Shown here one piece after another: positions 39,301 to 54,300 of a stretch of DNA of 64,000 nucleotides (position 1 is its first letter; every line of letters starts with the position of its first letter). The position numbers and the translations under genes are program-made. The notes under the pieces are model-generated. The model ran no database searches, was not told where the DNA came from, and saw only the letters and a program-made list of their open reading frames with translations. The stretch lies in the NCBI RefSeq assembly GCF_921293095.1, contig NC_060253.1:72081992-72145991 (forward strand), in the 5' to 3' direction. The DNA comes from Ischnura elegans. Its lineage: Eukaryota > Arthropoda > Insecta > Odonata > Coenagrionidae.

Positions 39301-42300
39301 ACTAGGATTCTAAATTGGCCGCGGGCCAAGACTACCACGCCTCTAGCGGCATCAATTCTTCTAGACCAGATGGACATTTAAGTCCGTTCATTTGCTTCGC
39401 AGCGGGAAATTAAATTCCAAAGCTAGTAATCAAAGGGGTAATTGTACGTTCTTCAGTATATGTACTATTATTGACGGCTAAGACACGTCTAATTAGATTT
39501 TAACACGAAAAACGAACATAATTTAGCCCTCCTTCAGTCTCTATCGATTGCAGAACACGAAGAGGGAAAACATAGGAGGATTTAATTTCATGTGATCCAC
39601 CTAGAGACTGCTTTAAAACACGAAGGTGTGTTAATTCGAAATTGCTCGACAATAAAAGCCATAACATAAAAGAATTAGGGTAGGTCAAGAACTCTCAGAG
39701 AGAAATTTATCCCTAGACAAAAAAAATTCCCCATAAATTTACTAAAAAATCTCTCCTTCAACCATTCCGTAGGAATTTCTTCGAGTAAAGACTTAACTTT
39801 GGGTCGCCTAATAGTTTTGCATAGCCTCCACAAAAGAGGTGCATTTATGGAACTATCGACATTTTTCCGCATGCGTTTGGTCGAGTAATTAGATGTAACA
39901 TAAGTTCAACAAGAAATCCTAAATCGATATTTATTTGGAAGCCTTGAACAAGGTTGTTTCGGACTGGTATTTATCAAAACGACCCGCCCTCGTACAATAC
40001 TGGATCTTACTTCGGTTTATACTTCGTTTAGGGGAAATTTTAACTTCGCTACACTTACGGTGTTCTTACAATTAGTGTAGCTAAGGGAAGCAAACAAACC
40101 TTGGCTCAGAAGCTCAAAAAGTGGCTTAGAAAAAAGTAGTTTCGCAGACGAAAGGCAAGATTAATGACTACGCCATCGAGTCTATTTCCCCGGGAAATGC
40201 GGTTGATGGTCGTCCAAGATATAGGTTTTTCGTACGCAATACAACAAAATGCCCCATTATCCACCTAGCCGAGACCGCAAGAGCGTAAGTGAATCTAACT
40301 ACTCTCGTTAAGTTTTGTTGTAATATTAACTTCGTCACCAGGTTGAACTATGACGGGCACTTCAAGCCTCTAGATAGTGCAGTTATAACACGACTAAGAC
40401 CATGAAGTTCCATTGCTGTTATCTTACAAGACTTCAAGATCAGAGCGAAGTCTCCAAAGGTGTTATGACACTCAGTAGGACAAAATAACCTTCGTCAATG
40501 ATTCTATTACAAGGGGATAATCATTTCCACTAACACCTCATCGGAGGCATTTCCAATACGCGATATCATTGGAAAGAACCTTTACTTACTAGTGGCGCTC
40601 ATCAAATGAAAACATTAACCTCTTTTTTACAATCTTTAATTCCTACGTAGGCTAATGATAACGTTAAATCCATATTGGAGATAAGGCGGGGGTGACAAAT
40701 GGTTGGCTTTGAAATGGAAGCCACCCCATACCGTCAGAGAGCCTTGAAAATAAAGGACTAATAATATACTACCGAGCTCCCTGGAGCATACAAGCGGTAA
40801 ACAAACCCCGACAGATTTAGCAAAAATGTAAAGCTCTTCTTTAAGAATAACTTCCGACCCTATAGCCACGCTCCTGAGACCAGATTAGAACTATAGTTAT
40901 AGGTATCTCGCCAGACCTAGGAATCAGGCCCTAAATTCACGACGATGGGCAATTGTTATATTGATCGTTATTACGGTTAACAGTTTCCTGCATACCTTAA
41001 TGGAAGTGATTCGTGAAGCCATTGAAAAACATAGATATTCTATAATATGTTAATTCAAAGAAATAAACATAGTTCGGATGTACAGCAAAATATTCAAGTA
41101 TGACGGAATAATATGACGTAATTTTACGTAATTCGAAAGACTGGTCGTTTCAACAATTTAATATTACTCGTATTAGTTACACATTCATATCAACATGTTA
41201 TTGAATGGAGGAAAAAGATGTTAGCCCTAACGAACGTATTTCCTGTACGTTGATGATATGCAGAAACTCCCAACAAAAGGAAGCAGAAAGAAAGCGAAGT
41301 GCATAATAATCAAATAGCCATTCTGTAGAGTATAAGTCACTTCTTTACGAATTGCAAGAAACATCGTGGATACAATTCCGTGACGCTAAAAACATGAGTT
41401 CATTATGAGACGAAAAGACGTCAGCCAGGAAAGAGTTAAACCTGGGAATGACGCCTTATATAACGTAGACGCTGAGCTAAAATGATATCTTATCCATCAA
41501 AAAAGTCATAGTCGATAATTGTAGTACTTGAGTCTGATACGAGCGCCATTCATTGATCTCAAAAGCTTTCAATCGTCGAAGAGAAGCGCCCACGCAATCT
41601 GATAAAAATAAGTTAACAATGAAAGACAGAAGGCACAGAGACAACGGATTAAGTATTTCATATTAATCCCATAACAATTAACGAAAAAGGTCAAGGTGTA
41701 TCCAGATAAATTCAGACTCAATTCATGACGTACACTTTCGGCGCCATGCTTGCTTTGACAGCGTTCGGAGGTAATGTAAAAAATAAAAATGCTTACCTGC
41801 ATTAAAAGAAGTTCAAAGTGACGGCAAATAGTTGAGTCAACATCATATCACCTGCGTCCAGGCTCGTACCCAAGTTGAAATCCAGGAAATCGCGATTATT
41901 ACGACAATCTCTTCAAAATGGATGTTCAACTTAATACAGAACGACCACTATGGATCACTAAATATAATAGAATATGGATAAATAACGACCAAAAGAGACG
42001 ACCCACGCTCCTCTCAATAAAAAGCACAAATTTAATGGAACGAACAGAATATGTTTAATGAAGAGCAAAAATTAAGGCCAAGCAGTCATAGAAATAGATA
42101 AATTTTCAATTAACCAATACCAGAAGATAACCACTTTGAAGTCCCACGAGATATTCCAAAATTAGAAACACAATGTAACTCCGAAGAAAATTCTGGTTTC
42201 AAGTAGCTACACGGAAACTTGAATCAAATAAAACCTTTTTACCGTAAAAAAAAATCACCAGAAAAAAATTGAAAATGGGTCTAAAACAAAAAAAGGAACC

Positions 42301-45300
42301 GCGTCGAAAAATTCAAATGCACGAAGCCGTACGACGTACCGCCGAAATTCAGTTTAATAATCCTTGCGTTAAGTTTACAAATGGTCAATGGGTGCTAATT
42401 GCAGTGTTGTTGGAAACCAATTGACGCATCCACGCCAAATCGCTACGTTTCCATCGCCGTAACACATGCTGATCAAACGCTAACCCACATCCTAAACCTA
42501 ACTCCAACTCATACACGCAGTGATTCAGTCGGTACAAAGTACCCCCTTCTCCCGTATGGTGAGTGGATGATTCTGTCGTAAGTTTCCCGATCGAAACCTT
42601 GAACTTGAGAAAGGAAGCAATAACCCGATTGCGAGAAATCGCAATTTTTTTTACTAGCCACTACTCCACAGACAGATAAAATCAGACACATATGAAGCGG
42701 CGAACATTCATATCTTACAGCACTATTTTCATTAATTAACATGCTATACAATCAGCTGATGGGAGCTAACGGCGGAGGCCTTGCGGTAAACGGCGATGAT
42801 GGGTTTTCGATAAGGATGATGTCATAGTTCAAGTGACACAGATGATCAACTGAGAATCCGCAGCATAAATCGTACGCTCGGATATGGTCAGATTTTTATT
42901 ACACACGAGCCCAAGAGGTGAAGTTCTGATACGAAGCGATATGCAAAACGCTCATGATGCTTAGAGCACATCCTAATGTTTAAAAGTCGCTACTTGAGTT
43001 CAGAAAAAGAAGAATAACATTAAATAGAATTAGAATATATCAGAGAATATCGAGTGAAGCAAAATGAACTTTCTTGAAAGAGCGCTGAAGATTTTTTTCA
43101 TGACGGAAAATCATTTAAAAAACCTAGTCCAGTAAAATCCTTTAAAGACCTCATCATAAATCAAAATATTTTTACAGGAAAATTTTTAGCAAGAAATGAG
43201 ATGCTGCCTATATCTGAAAATTAGGATTCAGTATAAGAATATACAAACTGTGTTTACAAGTAAAAAAATTTACATTAACACATTCATTTATTGAAGCCTA
43301 GTTCATTAATCAAATATATTACATAATACATTAATAAAATCGACATCCTTGGGTGCTTTGAAATAGATATCCACAGATAAATAAGGATTTTTTTAACTAA
43401 AAAACGTGTTTAAAAAAGCTCTTTGAATTAAAAAACCCTTCATTTAACGACGATTCGGTATGCTAAGTCGAAAACCGTGTAGCGTTAATTATTTGTATGA
43501 GAAATTTCTACCGACACGCCCACTATTTCCTTGCTATTCCATTCAATAGGAACGCAGTAAACGAAAAAAGAAATTCAACTTAAATAAGATTTTTTCTCCT
43601 AGAAACGGATTACCTAGTATCTTTTTTACAGTCTTTATATCAACTCACCAACCTGTCTGTTTGTCTGGTACAAATCTTGTAACTGAAATTTGACTCACTT
43701 CCTGTGAAGCAAAAACGCTGAAATTTTGCACACTTCTTCATTTCCGATGACAATACATGAAAATATAACTTTTTCTCTCCAACCCCCCTTTAACCACCCC
43801 CCAGTCAACCTATAGCCCCCCAAAACATGTTTTTGATCAAAGAAGTTCCAAATGGTCGATTTTCGTGTTTTGCGACCACAGTAAAAGTTATCCACCATAA
43901 AATTTCCCATCGACTCAGCCCTAGCTTGGGGGATTCGTCTTGCTTTACTCGGCGAGACCCCCGCTTTCGAAAATTTTTCCAAGTCCCTCCGTCGTCTCGG
44001 GTCCGGCTTCGGACTTGGAAAAATTTCGTCCGAATTCCGTCGTCCCAGGTCCGGACTCTGGACTTCGAAAATCGTCAAAAAAATTTTCTTCCCTTCGAGC
44101 GCCTGCAGATTCGTAGTAATAAATATAGTGACTTTTTTAATACGTCACTTTTGGTTTTTCGGGGTCACTGAGTTTTTTTGCTTTGTGTCATATATAAACG
44201 TTGCTCATCCCCTGTAATCTAAATATAAAGGCTGGTTTTTTAAAAAAAAAAAAATTTATAAGAGCTTATTAAAAGAATGGAATTACAATGGATTATTCCA
44301 CTTTAGTAAGTATCGACTTCCTCGAACTATAGCCCGTTTCCACTACCTCCACTTAACGTAGACAAAGCGTTTAGGAAACAAAAGAGAATTAATATTATGT
44401 ACGAGGAGTCATTTTTCTTTCGCATTTAATATGCATTCAAAGACGAGTTCACGAGGGTGACACGTAAGAAAATGAATCTCCTAAAAGAAGCAATGTTGAA
44501 AGCATGAGATTTCAATGACGGCACAACACCAAACAACACATGGTTTAATAAAAATTCTCCGTAGTTTTTCTTTTGAAATAGTCAGGCATAATATAATACG
44601 GAGCACATACAAAGTTGACTTTGTCATACTGGTCACCAACAATGAAACACCAGAGAGAACTAACGGGAGTGCCAGCGAAAGAATTTCAAACGGTGATTCC
44701 GGTCATCTTCACCAATAACCAACCGCGTGGGGCAGGCTTGGGTGCTCCGTAACACGAATGGTAGTCCAGTCAGCAGCCACGTAGAGATCAAGGCCATTCA
44801 TTCCCGTGGCCAATAAACGATTAAAAAGGCCGTTTTACACGGTACATGGAATTGCGCAATCTGACGTACGCGCGAAGGCGCAATCAAAATTGCGTCGAGT
44901 AAAGCGGTGAATTGCTAGAACACATGCGAGAATGCGTGGATGCGAGACGGCAAAATAGCCCCGGTTCTAATTTCGTTCATGAATTCGCGCAATTCCACGC
45001 CATTTTAGAAATTAATGCAGCTCTAACCTGCGCAATTCCGTGCCCCGTGTAAAACGGCCTAAAGAAACCGAATTGCCTCGTCCTGACAAAAAGCACTGCT
45101 CACTGAGTGTGGCGGTGAACAATGAAATGACACAAGAGATAAAGTGGTGGCTAACGCCTATATCTTGCCTCATGGCTCAGGGCGCATGTGTCAGCACAAA
45201 CCTTATTGTTAGTCTCTACTTCAAACAGTGGCGTAACTATGGGGGGATAAGGGGATACACCCCCCCCCCCCCAAAGCCTCAGAAATTTTCTAGTATAAAT

Positions 45301-48300
45301 ACTAATATTTTCTCTGCTGTGATGATTTACCGCGGAATTACTACTGACACGCAAATTTCAAATGCCAAAATGGTGTAAAATATATTTCCTGGCATGTCAG
45401 TTTTCAAATATTTTCCTGTTACCTGGGGAGTGGGGATAGGGTTGCCCCACAGGCTTTTCCATCCCCCCAAAGTATATCCCTTGTTACGCCACTGACTTCA
45501 AATACCTAAAATTTAAATTGTACCGGTATTCCCCGTCCTTCAGCCACCTCTTCGGCGAGGAAATGAAGGAAATAGAAAATTTCAGTTATATTAAATAGCT
45601 GACAAGAGAAAAGTTATAATTAAATTAAACAATTTCCACACAGCAATGATGCTGTAAACTATATTCATTTTAACAATAAGGCTATTTCGATACCTAATAA
45701 ACCGATAATGCCCACAAATCTACATTTTTCGTTCGATACGAACTCACGTACCTATACCCCCGCCAAATCACCAGTCCCTAAAATCTGCAACACCGGATAA
45801 AAAAACGAGGGAAATAAAGCAATTGTTTGGGTACAAAGGGCTTCGAGATGGGAATAATAAAATGACAATAATATAAGGTGGCTATCAATAGTTCATCAGA
45901 TTCTTGATAATGACCCGTCAAATCATGGCAATATGCATACGTCACCACTATCATGAATATGCTATAGAGGTTAGGCAGAACTGAAGCTCTTATTTCTAAC
46001 ACTTGTCTACCGAGATACCATTATCTAAAATCTCTTATAATTCAAGAAACATTACCTTATTTTCATAGAAAACTACGTCGTTCATTATCTTCAGACTGAA
46101 GATTTTGGATTTGGAAGCGTAGTATATATCAACCGTCCAAATTCTATAGAATAATATCCAAATAATGACAACTTGCAATTTCCTTTACGGAAAACCATAC
46201 ATTCATTAGAAAAATTCTCTATTTAATTTCCAGCCCAATGGAATCAAAAATCGACAAATGAATGAATAAAAAAAAAAAAATATAAGACTAGTGAGAGCGT
46301 AGTTGAACCACGCACTAAGTCCCTAGATAATAATAACCCCAAACCGGATTAGGCAACTAAACAGAAAATAGAATGAAATAAAGAAAAGAATAGGTCGAAA
46401 GTAAGTCTTCGCGGTCAAAATTTAATTATACTCTTCGCACTAGCAACCAACTTTCCCAGAATCAGAAAACATCTGTGTCCCTGGCGGCGGAAAAATTTGC
46501 AGAAATCATAACTGAATGGCCTGGAAAACTGACAGGAAAACTGTGTCAATGCTTCAGAGGGCATGTAAAAGGAAGGTTAACGGTGCTAAACTCGTCAACA
46601 TGCTGCTCTCGGTACACGCATGCATTAGGCTTCGCGATCCGTACCGAGCCAGATTTGGCGAGTCATCCATAGGCTGTTTAGAATGGAAATTGAATCGCTC
46701 CCACTTCACCGCGGCTGTCCTTCACATTTACTTTCCCTAAGGCCATTGCAATCACGCCAGCAGACGAAAATAAGAGCGCCAGTTATTTGTGCCTAAATCC
46801 GTGGACGCATGAACCGCACCCATCACCCCAGCGCTCTGGTAAATAGACAAAATAATGACCAAAGGATATATCCGCATAAGCAACACAACTTCGATCATAT
46901 GGAAAAATTCCTAATAAATAAAGTGAAATAAGGAAAAGATCATACGTCTAATGACTTCTTCGAAAAATCATCGCCCCGGCGAGGAGGAGACTTAGCCGGA
47001 GACGTACCGAATGCTCTGTGAAGGGAAAGTATCTCCAGTAGGTCTGATGATTGCACAAACTCAAGTTTATTGTGACGTGCAAAAACCATCATTATGAATA
47101 TAGTATTTTTGATATACCAAAAAGCACACACATCGTGTCATTTTCCATAAATGCATCCCTACACCGTCTTAGTATCAAAGAAATGCAATATCATTTTTGA
47201 CTCGAACGATTTCCCAGCAGTAAGATAATTGTGCTATTTTATCTGGATAGAAAGACCAATGTGATCATGCAACGACGAGTATTCAAGAACACGCGAAATT
47301 GTTTTTTATACGATGATTTATAAATGCTGCACGCACATACAGTTACGATATTCGCCTCAACAGTCAGACAAATGGGCGCTATAAGGATAAATAAGATATA
47401 GTATTTATACCATAAAGGTATATCATGTGGAAGGACGTAAAGGAGAGTAAAAAAACAAAAATTACATTAGACGTAAAGGAGAAGTTGGGAAATTAAGGAA
47501 ACGGTAGCTGATAAGAGAATGGAATGGAGGGTTTCGTCAAAACAATCACAGCATTGCTAATCAATCGTAACGAGGATGATAGGACTCAAAGGCGTAAAGG
47601 AAAGAAGCGAAAAAGTCCGATGCACTCACTAAAAAAGTCAAATCCTTAAGGTTTCATCCGAAAATAGGAGTGAAGTAACGCTTTATATACTGATTTCAAA
47701 TGGTATCAGACCAGTCTGAAAAATATCTCCAAACAAAAAAAATATATTATTCGATATGTAAGTACACTAGACACCTAGTAATTAGTCTCATGCAGGAGTC
47801 ATCGAATATCAATCGAATACAAGCCGAATACCTAATGGGGAAAAAATGGTGAGATCGCGCCTGATCCGACCCAGGGTCAATACCTACTCCCGTCATGACG
47901 AGACGATGTCGACGCGTCAGGTGCAATGCGGGCCAGAATACGTAAAAGGCGAAAGCCATTCCACTGAGGAAATAGACTTATAGGACACATTTTGGCACCT
48001 AATCCAGCCATCACCACTTAAGAAATAAAGTAACGCCTTACAGCGCCGAATATTAATCTTATAATCATGTTTTGATTAAATTCTGTCTTCCATTAATTTA
48101 AATCGGGAGAACATTTGAAAAATAGATCTATGGCTATTCACGAATCACACGCTAACATATTCCACCCATTTCATAGGGACTCCAACGGAGGGGAAAATTT
48201 TTGGCACATGCCGACACTGGTGGAAATACAATGGATGTGATATTCGACCGTATTGGTAAGTCCCTATCCCTTACGTACGACCTTTCCTATTGCGTAAGGG

Positions 48301-51300
48301 AAGCATCTTCGATGTGATATTCCGGGGCTAGCTATCGGTGCCAAACGGAGGGGGCTTGTAAGTTTTTTCTTCCTATTTTTCTTTCACTTCCGAGCCTACG
48401 CGCAGATAGGTCGTTCGTGATCACGGGACCAGTCCGAGACGAGTCGTGGGAGGACGGCGCGAGATTCGAAAGATTGATATCACGGCGCAACCCCACCGCA
48501 CGGCAACTTACGTACTACCCGTTTCGCCGCCCAACGCTTGTGGTCAACGCGGCGACGGATTGTGCTCGATAAAGACGGCGAGGTCGTGAAATCGAAGGAT
48601 TGGTGAATATGGGTCGATGCACGACACTGACCGTGCCCGAGCGTGGAGGATGTCCGAGAAAAGCTAAAAGACCTCTCGAAACTACACGCCTTGCGCGAAT
48701 TTAAACATGAATAGGCCATCAAAAACTTCCGCAAACACGAAATTGAAACATAACACGGGGTATAAAAAACTTGAAAGCTTAAGATAACGGGATTTACGCT
48801 CATTCGATTTTTCAATAATAACAAAATACGTAAAATGTTAACAGAATTTTTTTACTGCGTACTTCTTAACCGCTTTCACTTCAATTTATTTTCTAAATTT
48901 CGGGTTCCTATTCCATATTTATTTTTTCTGCGGTTCTTGTTCAAGGGAAAGGTAGGTAATGAAATGATATTTTGTAGTTTGTAATCAACGTTGAGCAATG
49001 AAATAATAAGTGATTATTATTTCATATTGTAAATTATCTAATTAAGTGTATCGAGAACACAGCTATATGTACTCGTATAAAATCATTTCATTACCTCCAA
49101 TGCATCATATTTCATGAAATATTAGTTCCTTATGCATATTATGGATTCATTAAAATTGTTAAACTTTCAAAATACTTTATATTTTTCCCCAAAGTAGTGC
49201 TAAAATTATGAAAATATAACGAGCCACGCTCGTTCTTGCGCGATTTGGCATCGGAAGTTCACGACGAGCTAGACTCCTCATTTCAGCGTTAGGGGTTAAA
49301 CTACTTCCATATATTTGACAAGTTACAAATCAACTTGTATGAAAATTTTATCAGTCTAATTAATGCCAAGATGCAGACCTTGATTTTTTTTACAATTCAA
49401 GGGTCGCTCAAATGCTTTAACACCAGATCACTCTTGTCTACACTATATACTGCGAACTTACGAGCAAAAATGGCGTTTATTTCATATGATGCTTCACAAA
49501 TCCAGGTAGATTCTCACGGTCCTGTAGGCGTACGATGTGATTGTAAAATATCCGCAATCGATCGTAACTTACAACAAACATGACACACTCATTCGAGTAA
49601 AAAACGGCAGCAGATGGGTGAATTAGCATGAAGTGGGCATATTTCAATTAAATTTCCATAGTTGAACCCTTCTTATCAAATCACATATGTAGCTATGGCC
49701 AAATTTAAATGGTCTTTATCGTCGAACGAACTGCTACGCGGCGGCCAGCTTCCTTATCGAAAATATTGATCCACACCAAGAGAAGAAAATAATAACAGAC
49801 GAACTGGGACAAAATCAAGAAGTTCCGATTTCGGTAAAAGATTGAAATCTAAACATGTCTCACGCCTGTAAAAGCGTATTGAAGTCTCAAAATCAAGTTT
49901 TTAGCATTTAAACCCACCACACAAATTATTACCTATTCCATTGGCGCGCATGCAACTAATAACAGATCCTTAAAATTAAATAATGCTGTGAATGCAATAT
50001 TATTAGGCATGAGAGTAAAAAATTTCTTTAAGTGACATAAAACAAGGATTAATGTTGATTTTTCTAAACTTGAACAATGTTTATACTGAATTCGGCACAT
50101 ATAACCCTTTCCTGACCAAATGGCAATAAAATAACTCAATTTTTTTTTACAATGATTTGAATAAAATCATTGCCAAAAATACTGAAAAAACATGTTTTTT
50201 TATATTAATTTACAGCTAATTCATTAAAATTTCAACAAGACTGAATATTAATTGATTTTAAAATCGAATTCGCATCACTACCAAATCACACAGGTATTCT
50301 GATATCTTCAGTCCTGACGGAAACTCATTTTCATGCGTCAATGCAATAAGAAGCCAAAGGTCCTAATTACTTGAGAGACTGAATCTACATGTTCAACAGA
50401 AAATTGATTATAATAATTCCTACTCTCATGAAAAACTTAAGAATTCCTTTTGCAATTTTAAACAATCATTAAAAGTATCCAGGGAAGGGCTAGTCTGTTA
50501 TTCGTATCATTTCACACTTCCAGGTATTTGTAAAAGGGTGACTGAAGTTTTCACACAAGTTTTGATCCCAGGGCATTTTGGTCAGCAGCCAGGTGTTCTA
50601 TACACTAGGCCACCATTCTCATATATCACTGATAATCCATACAAATCACCAAAATTACAATAATTCCATTATTTTCGCAAAATTAAATCGCTGTCTTTGC
50701 AGAACACAGCCCTAGGAAACAAAGCATTTCCACCTCCAAACAACTCATTTATGCTCATTTCAAGTAAAACCAAATTCCCACACACAACACAGAGACTAGC
50801 AATATTCTCAGTTCTTTCTAAAGGGACATGACTAACATTATGAAACACTAAACGATACATCCACTGCTAAAATGCTCAACAATTGCCCACCGAATCAAAT
50901 CCTCTCATCTAGTACTACTAGGGCTACCATATGAATGGATTAGCTTCAGTGGGCGTTAGTTGAGCGCTTGTGCAGTGGAGGTATCATAAAGCTTAAATGG
51001 CCAAAATCGGACCTTATAGAACAACAAAAATAAACTAAAATTAACAAAGATAATCACTTACCATGTTGACGGTAACTTCACCAACTTTGGTGGCTCCATG
51101 CTTCTGTCGAAATGCCTTAATCTTCTCCTGCTCCTTGGGAATTTTTGCTGATAGAACCTCCTTCAGGTCAGTGCTCTCAGCTGAGAGATTTCGAAGGAGA
51201 ACACACACACTTGGGTTAACCTAAACAGCAAAAATTAAATATTATTCACATGAAATTATGGCAATCTAAATGTAATATGATAAAATACTTGCAAATCAAG

Positions 51301-54300
51301 AAGATATTCCCTCCAAAAAAGCAGCAGCTTAAAAATTAGGGGCGATTCGCAAAGTGATTCATGAAAAATAGCCCTAATTAACAAAATACTTTTATACCAT
51401 TAACTTTAGTAATTAAATCTAATTAAAGTGTTATGCCAACCAATTAACAAGCATAAATAAAAACCATAATATTTTTTCATTAAAGGTAATGAAGCTAATA
51501 CTATAATTTACAAATGGATAATGTGCATGCCACCATAAAAAGTAAACCAAAAAGGGTGCAATCATGAAAGAACTTGAAAGGACAATCAGATCTGATACTT
51601 CAATGGGGACTAACAAGTAACACTAAACATTTTTAGACAAAATTATAGAAAAGTCAGACGAAAAAAATTACTTAGCAAAGTTTTTCAGCACTTGAGGATT
51701 AAAAAAATGCTTTATTCTCCATCATAGAGGGATCCTATAATTGGAAACGGGCACCAAGGTCCTATGTTCCAAAAATTAAATTTTCAGCAATAGGGAATTA
51801 GTGTTTTTTTTTATATGTTGAGGATTACACCACCCATACTGCCAATAGAAGGATTACACGGCTTAATAATCCAATCATATTAGCGCACTACCAAATGCAA
51901 ATGCTATCTCGTGTATATGCACGGGAAAGAAATTGAGTGTACATGAGATAATGACTTACAATTAGTAAATAATATTGTCGTGCCATAAAAAAGATATTAT
52001 AAATGAATACGGTGGAATAATCCGTGGGTTAACATGATTCCTGAGGAAGTTCCCAGCTTATGGCTACTGCGTTCGTCACTCAAACCAAAAACGATCTGCT
52101 GATTATCGGTGAGAACAGTTGCACAGTCTGTTTTCATTCACTTCCATTCAGCAAGAAACCCAAAGAAACGACCTCGGGCATTATTACCCTATCAGCATTC
52201 CTCCATCGTCATATATCTCGCCACATCGTCTTGCATGTATATACCATCGTATGATCCCTTTCAAGCTTATTGAAGGCAGAATGTGGGCGGCTAAAAGACT
52301 GGGAGTTATTGCAGTCATTGCGATCCAGACGCTGCAATTGACGCCGGAGACTGTCTAACCTGTGAATTGATCGAGGATAGGGCCACAAAAACGCAAGACG
52401 CGTCCACATGTCTGCGGCTTCAGAATACGGCTAATTGGGTCTCAAGAGTGAGGATTCTCTTCATTGTCGGCAAGCGTAACGTGATGGAGAAATGCAATGG
52501 ACACAACAACCAATTAAAAGCCAAGGGACGTATCCTAGAATGAGCTTGGCGTTAAACAACCCCGAATCGAATTTTGCGCCAATTGCGCGACAAATTATGG
52601 TTTCACAGATATTTATCTTGTGAAAACTGGTTTCGGGGCGGGAAATGTACGCAAAACGAATACATTCAGGGGATGCTCTCTCAGGAAATATTTGAGGAAA
52701 GAAAATAGGCCATTCAAAAAATAAATTGCATGCTATAACTATTGCCCTAACTATACGAAAAATATCACTAGAGAAAGTTTATTTTGAGAGTGATGCATTT
52801 CACGGCGTCTCCGTAAACCCTGGTAGACCCCTTCGAAAATGCGGTGCAATGAGTGAAAATGTACCATCCGCCATTTGTACAATTCAGGGTATGCGTGAAG
52901 TACAAAAAGGGAGTCACTAAATAACGGAAAATATCATACATTTACATAACTTATTTGCAGGCGAGTGAATCGATCAAGGCCAACAAAAATGGCATTCCCA
53001 CCTTATTTCTCACTTGATCGATCACTTTCATGCTCAAGCCCTCCTATGAATAACTAGGTCGGGGAAGACCGTTAAGAGAACTACCTTATAAATTGCAACA
53101 CACATTCCCCAAGGCCAGCAACTCTCATAAGAAACCCTTGCACGTTTCCAGCAATAAAATGAATAAACTTCATAGTCTAATAAAGATAATTAGAAATTTA
53201 AGGCGATCAATAAAAAGCCCTCAGAGGTTTATCAGTACCTAGACAAATCTATTTAACACATTTCGGCAACACTCTTCACAAAACTTCAAATCATTTGCTA
53301 GTTAAATTATTCGAATTAGAAACAATGAAAGAACAAGGGGATAGAATGCTTCGGCCTCTTTTGTGGCCAGTTAGTAAGATCTCCGGATCCATACAGCCTG
53401 AAAATTGCATTCACAACCGGTCAGTATTTTCTTTGAACCCTTGACCCTGCCCACGCGCCACTTTCACGAGCTTAGCAGCGTTGGGCCATTGGTGAGTCGC
53501 GTGAAGTATTGCCTTATCAATTTTGGCTAAAAAAAAAGTTCATTACTTAATGGCAAATCTGCAGGAGTCAAAACCTTTTAGCACTCAATGGCCTACATTT
53601 TAAACACGCCCACACTGAGGGATTAAAGCATAGATAGAATATAGAGAGAAAATTCTCATCATGGAATATAAACAGGTAACCCATAACAACAATCGTTTAT
53701 GGTCAATGAGAATAAATACAGCAACATAATACTTTCTACAATCCCTCTAATGATAACCAGCCCTCAATACTTAAATATGTAAACTTCATAACAAAATTTG
53801 ATGACCTGTAGCCAAACATGGATTATCGTTTTAAATTCCATGGGTAACCCTTACTTTAACTTCAATCGATAGCTACCACAAACAAAATCTTTACACCCTT
53901 TCCAGATGGAAAGACAAAATGATACATAGGAAAATGAAATTACGTGGCAATGAATGAACCCTTTCCAGTAATAGTATAATTCCTTCGCCTGTATCGATTA
54001 TAGTCGTCCAAAAAGCAGCGAAACCAGATATTGCTGACAGAAACACTCATTCTGATTCAAAATTTTATATTACAAGAGAAATGTAAGATAAACCAAATAT
54101 GGACTAAACCTCTGTATGATATTGATTAGGAATCACAATAGTATTGATCAAATCAAACATAATACATATCCAGAGAGATATCCTTAATAATTAAATTGGA
54201 ATCAGGAAAAATCGTAAAAGGGTATGCAAAGCACAAGGGTAGTAGAGCATATCACAGAACACACCAAGTTGAACAGTAATTTTAAATGAAATAGGGAAAA

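Larger units (their letters stand above)
14416..51061 (-). other. Giant intron 2 of citrate synthase (36.6 kb)
   Basis: Donor GTAAGTG at 51061 and acceptor CTTTACAG at 14416 bound 36,646 bp. Its recognisable content is mobile DNA, annotated separately. The rest is AT-rich sequence without a gene I can support. Confidence 0.9.

Noticed and set aside
43695..44171. 127- and 114-codon overlapping frames
   Set aside because: They lie in a word-repetitive block and mirror each other; repeat DNA is more likely than a gene.
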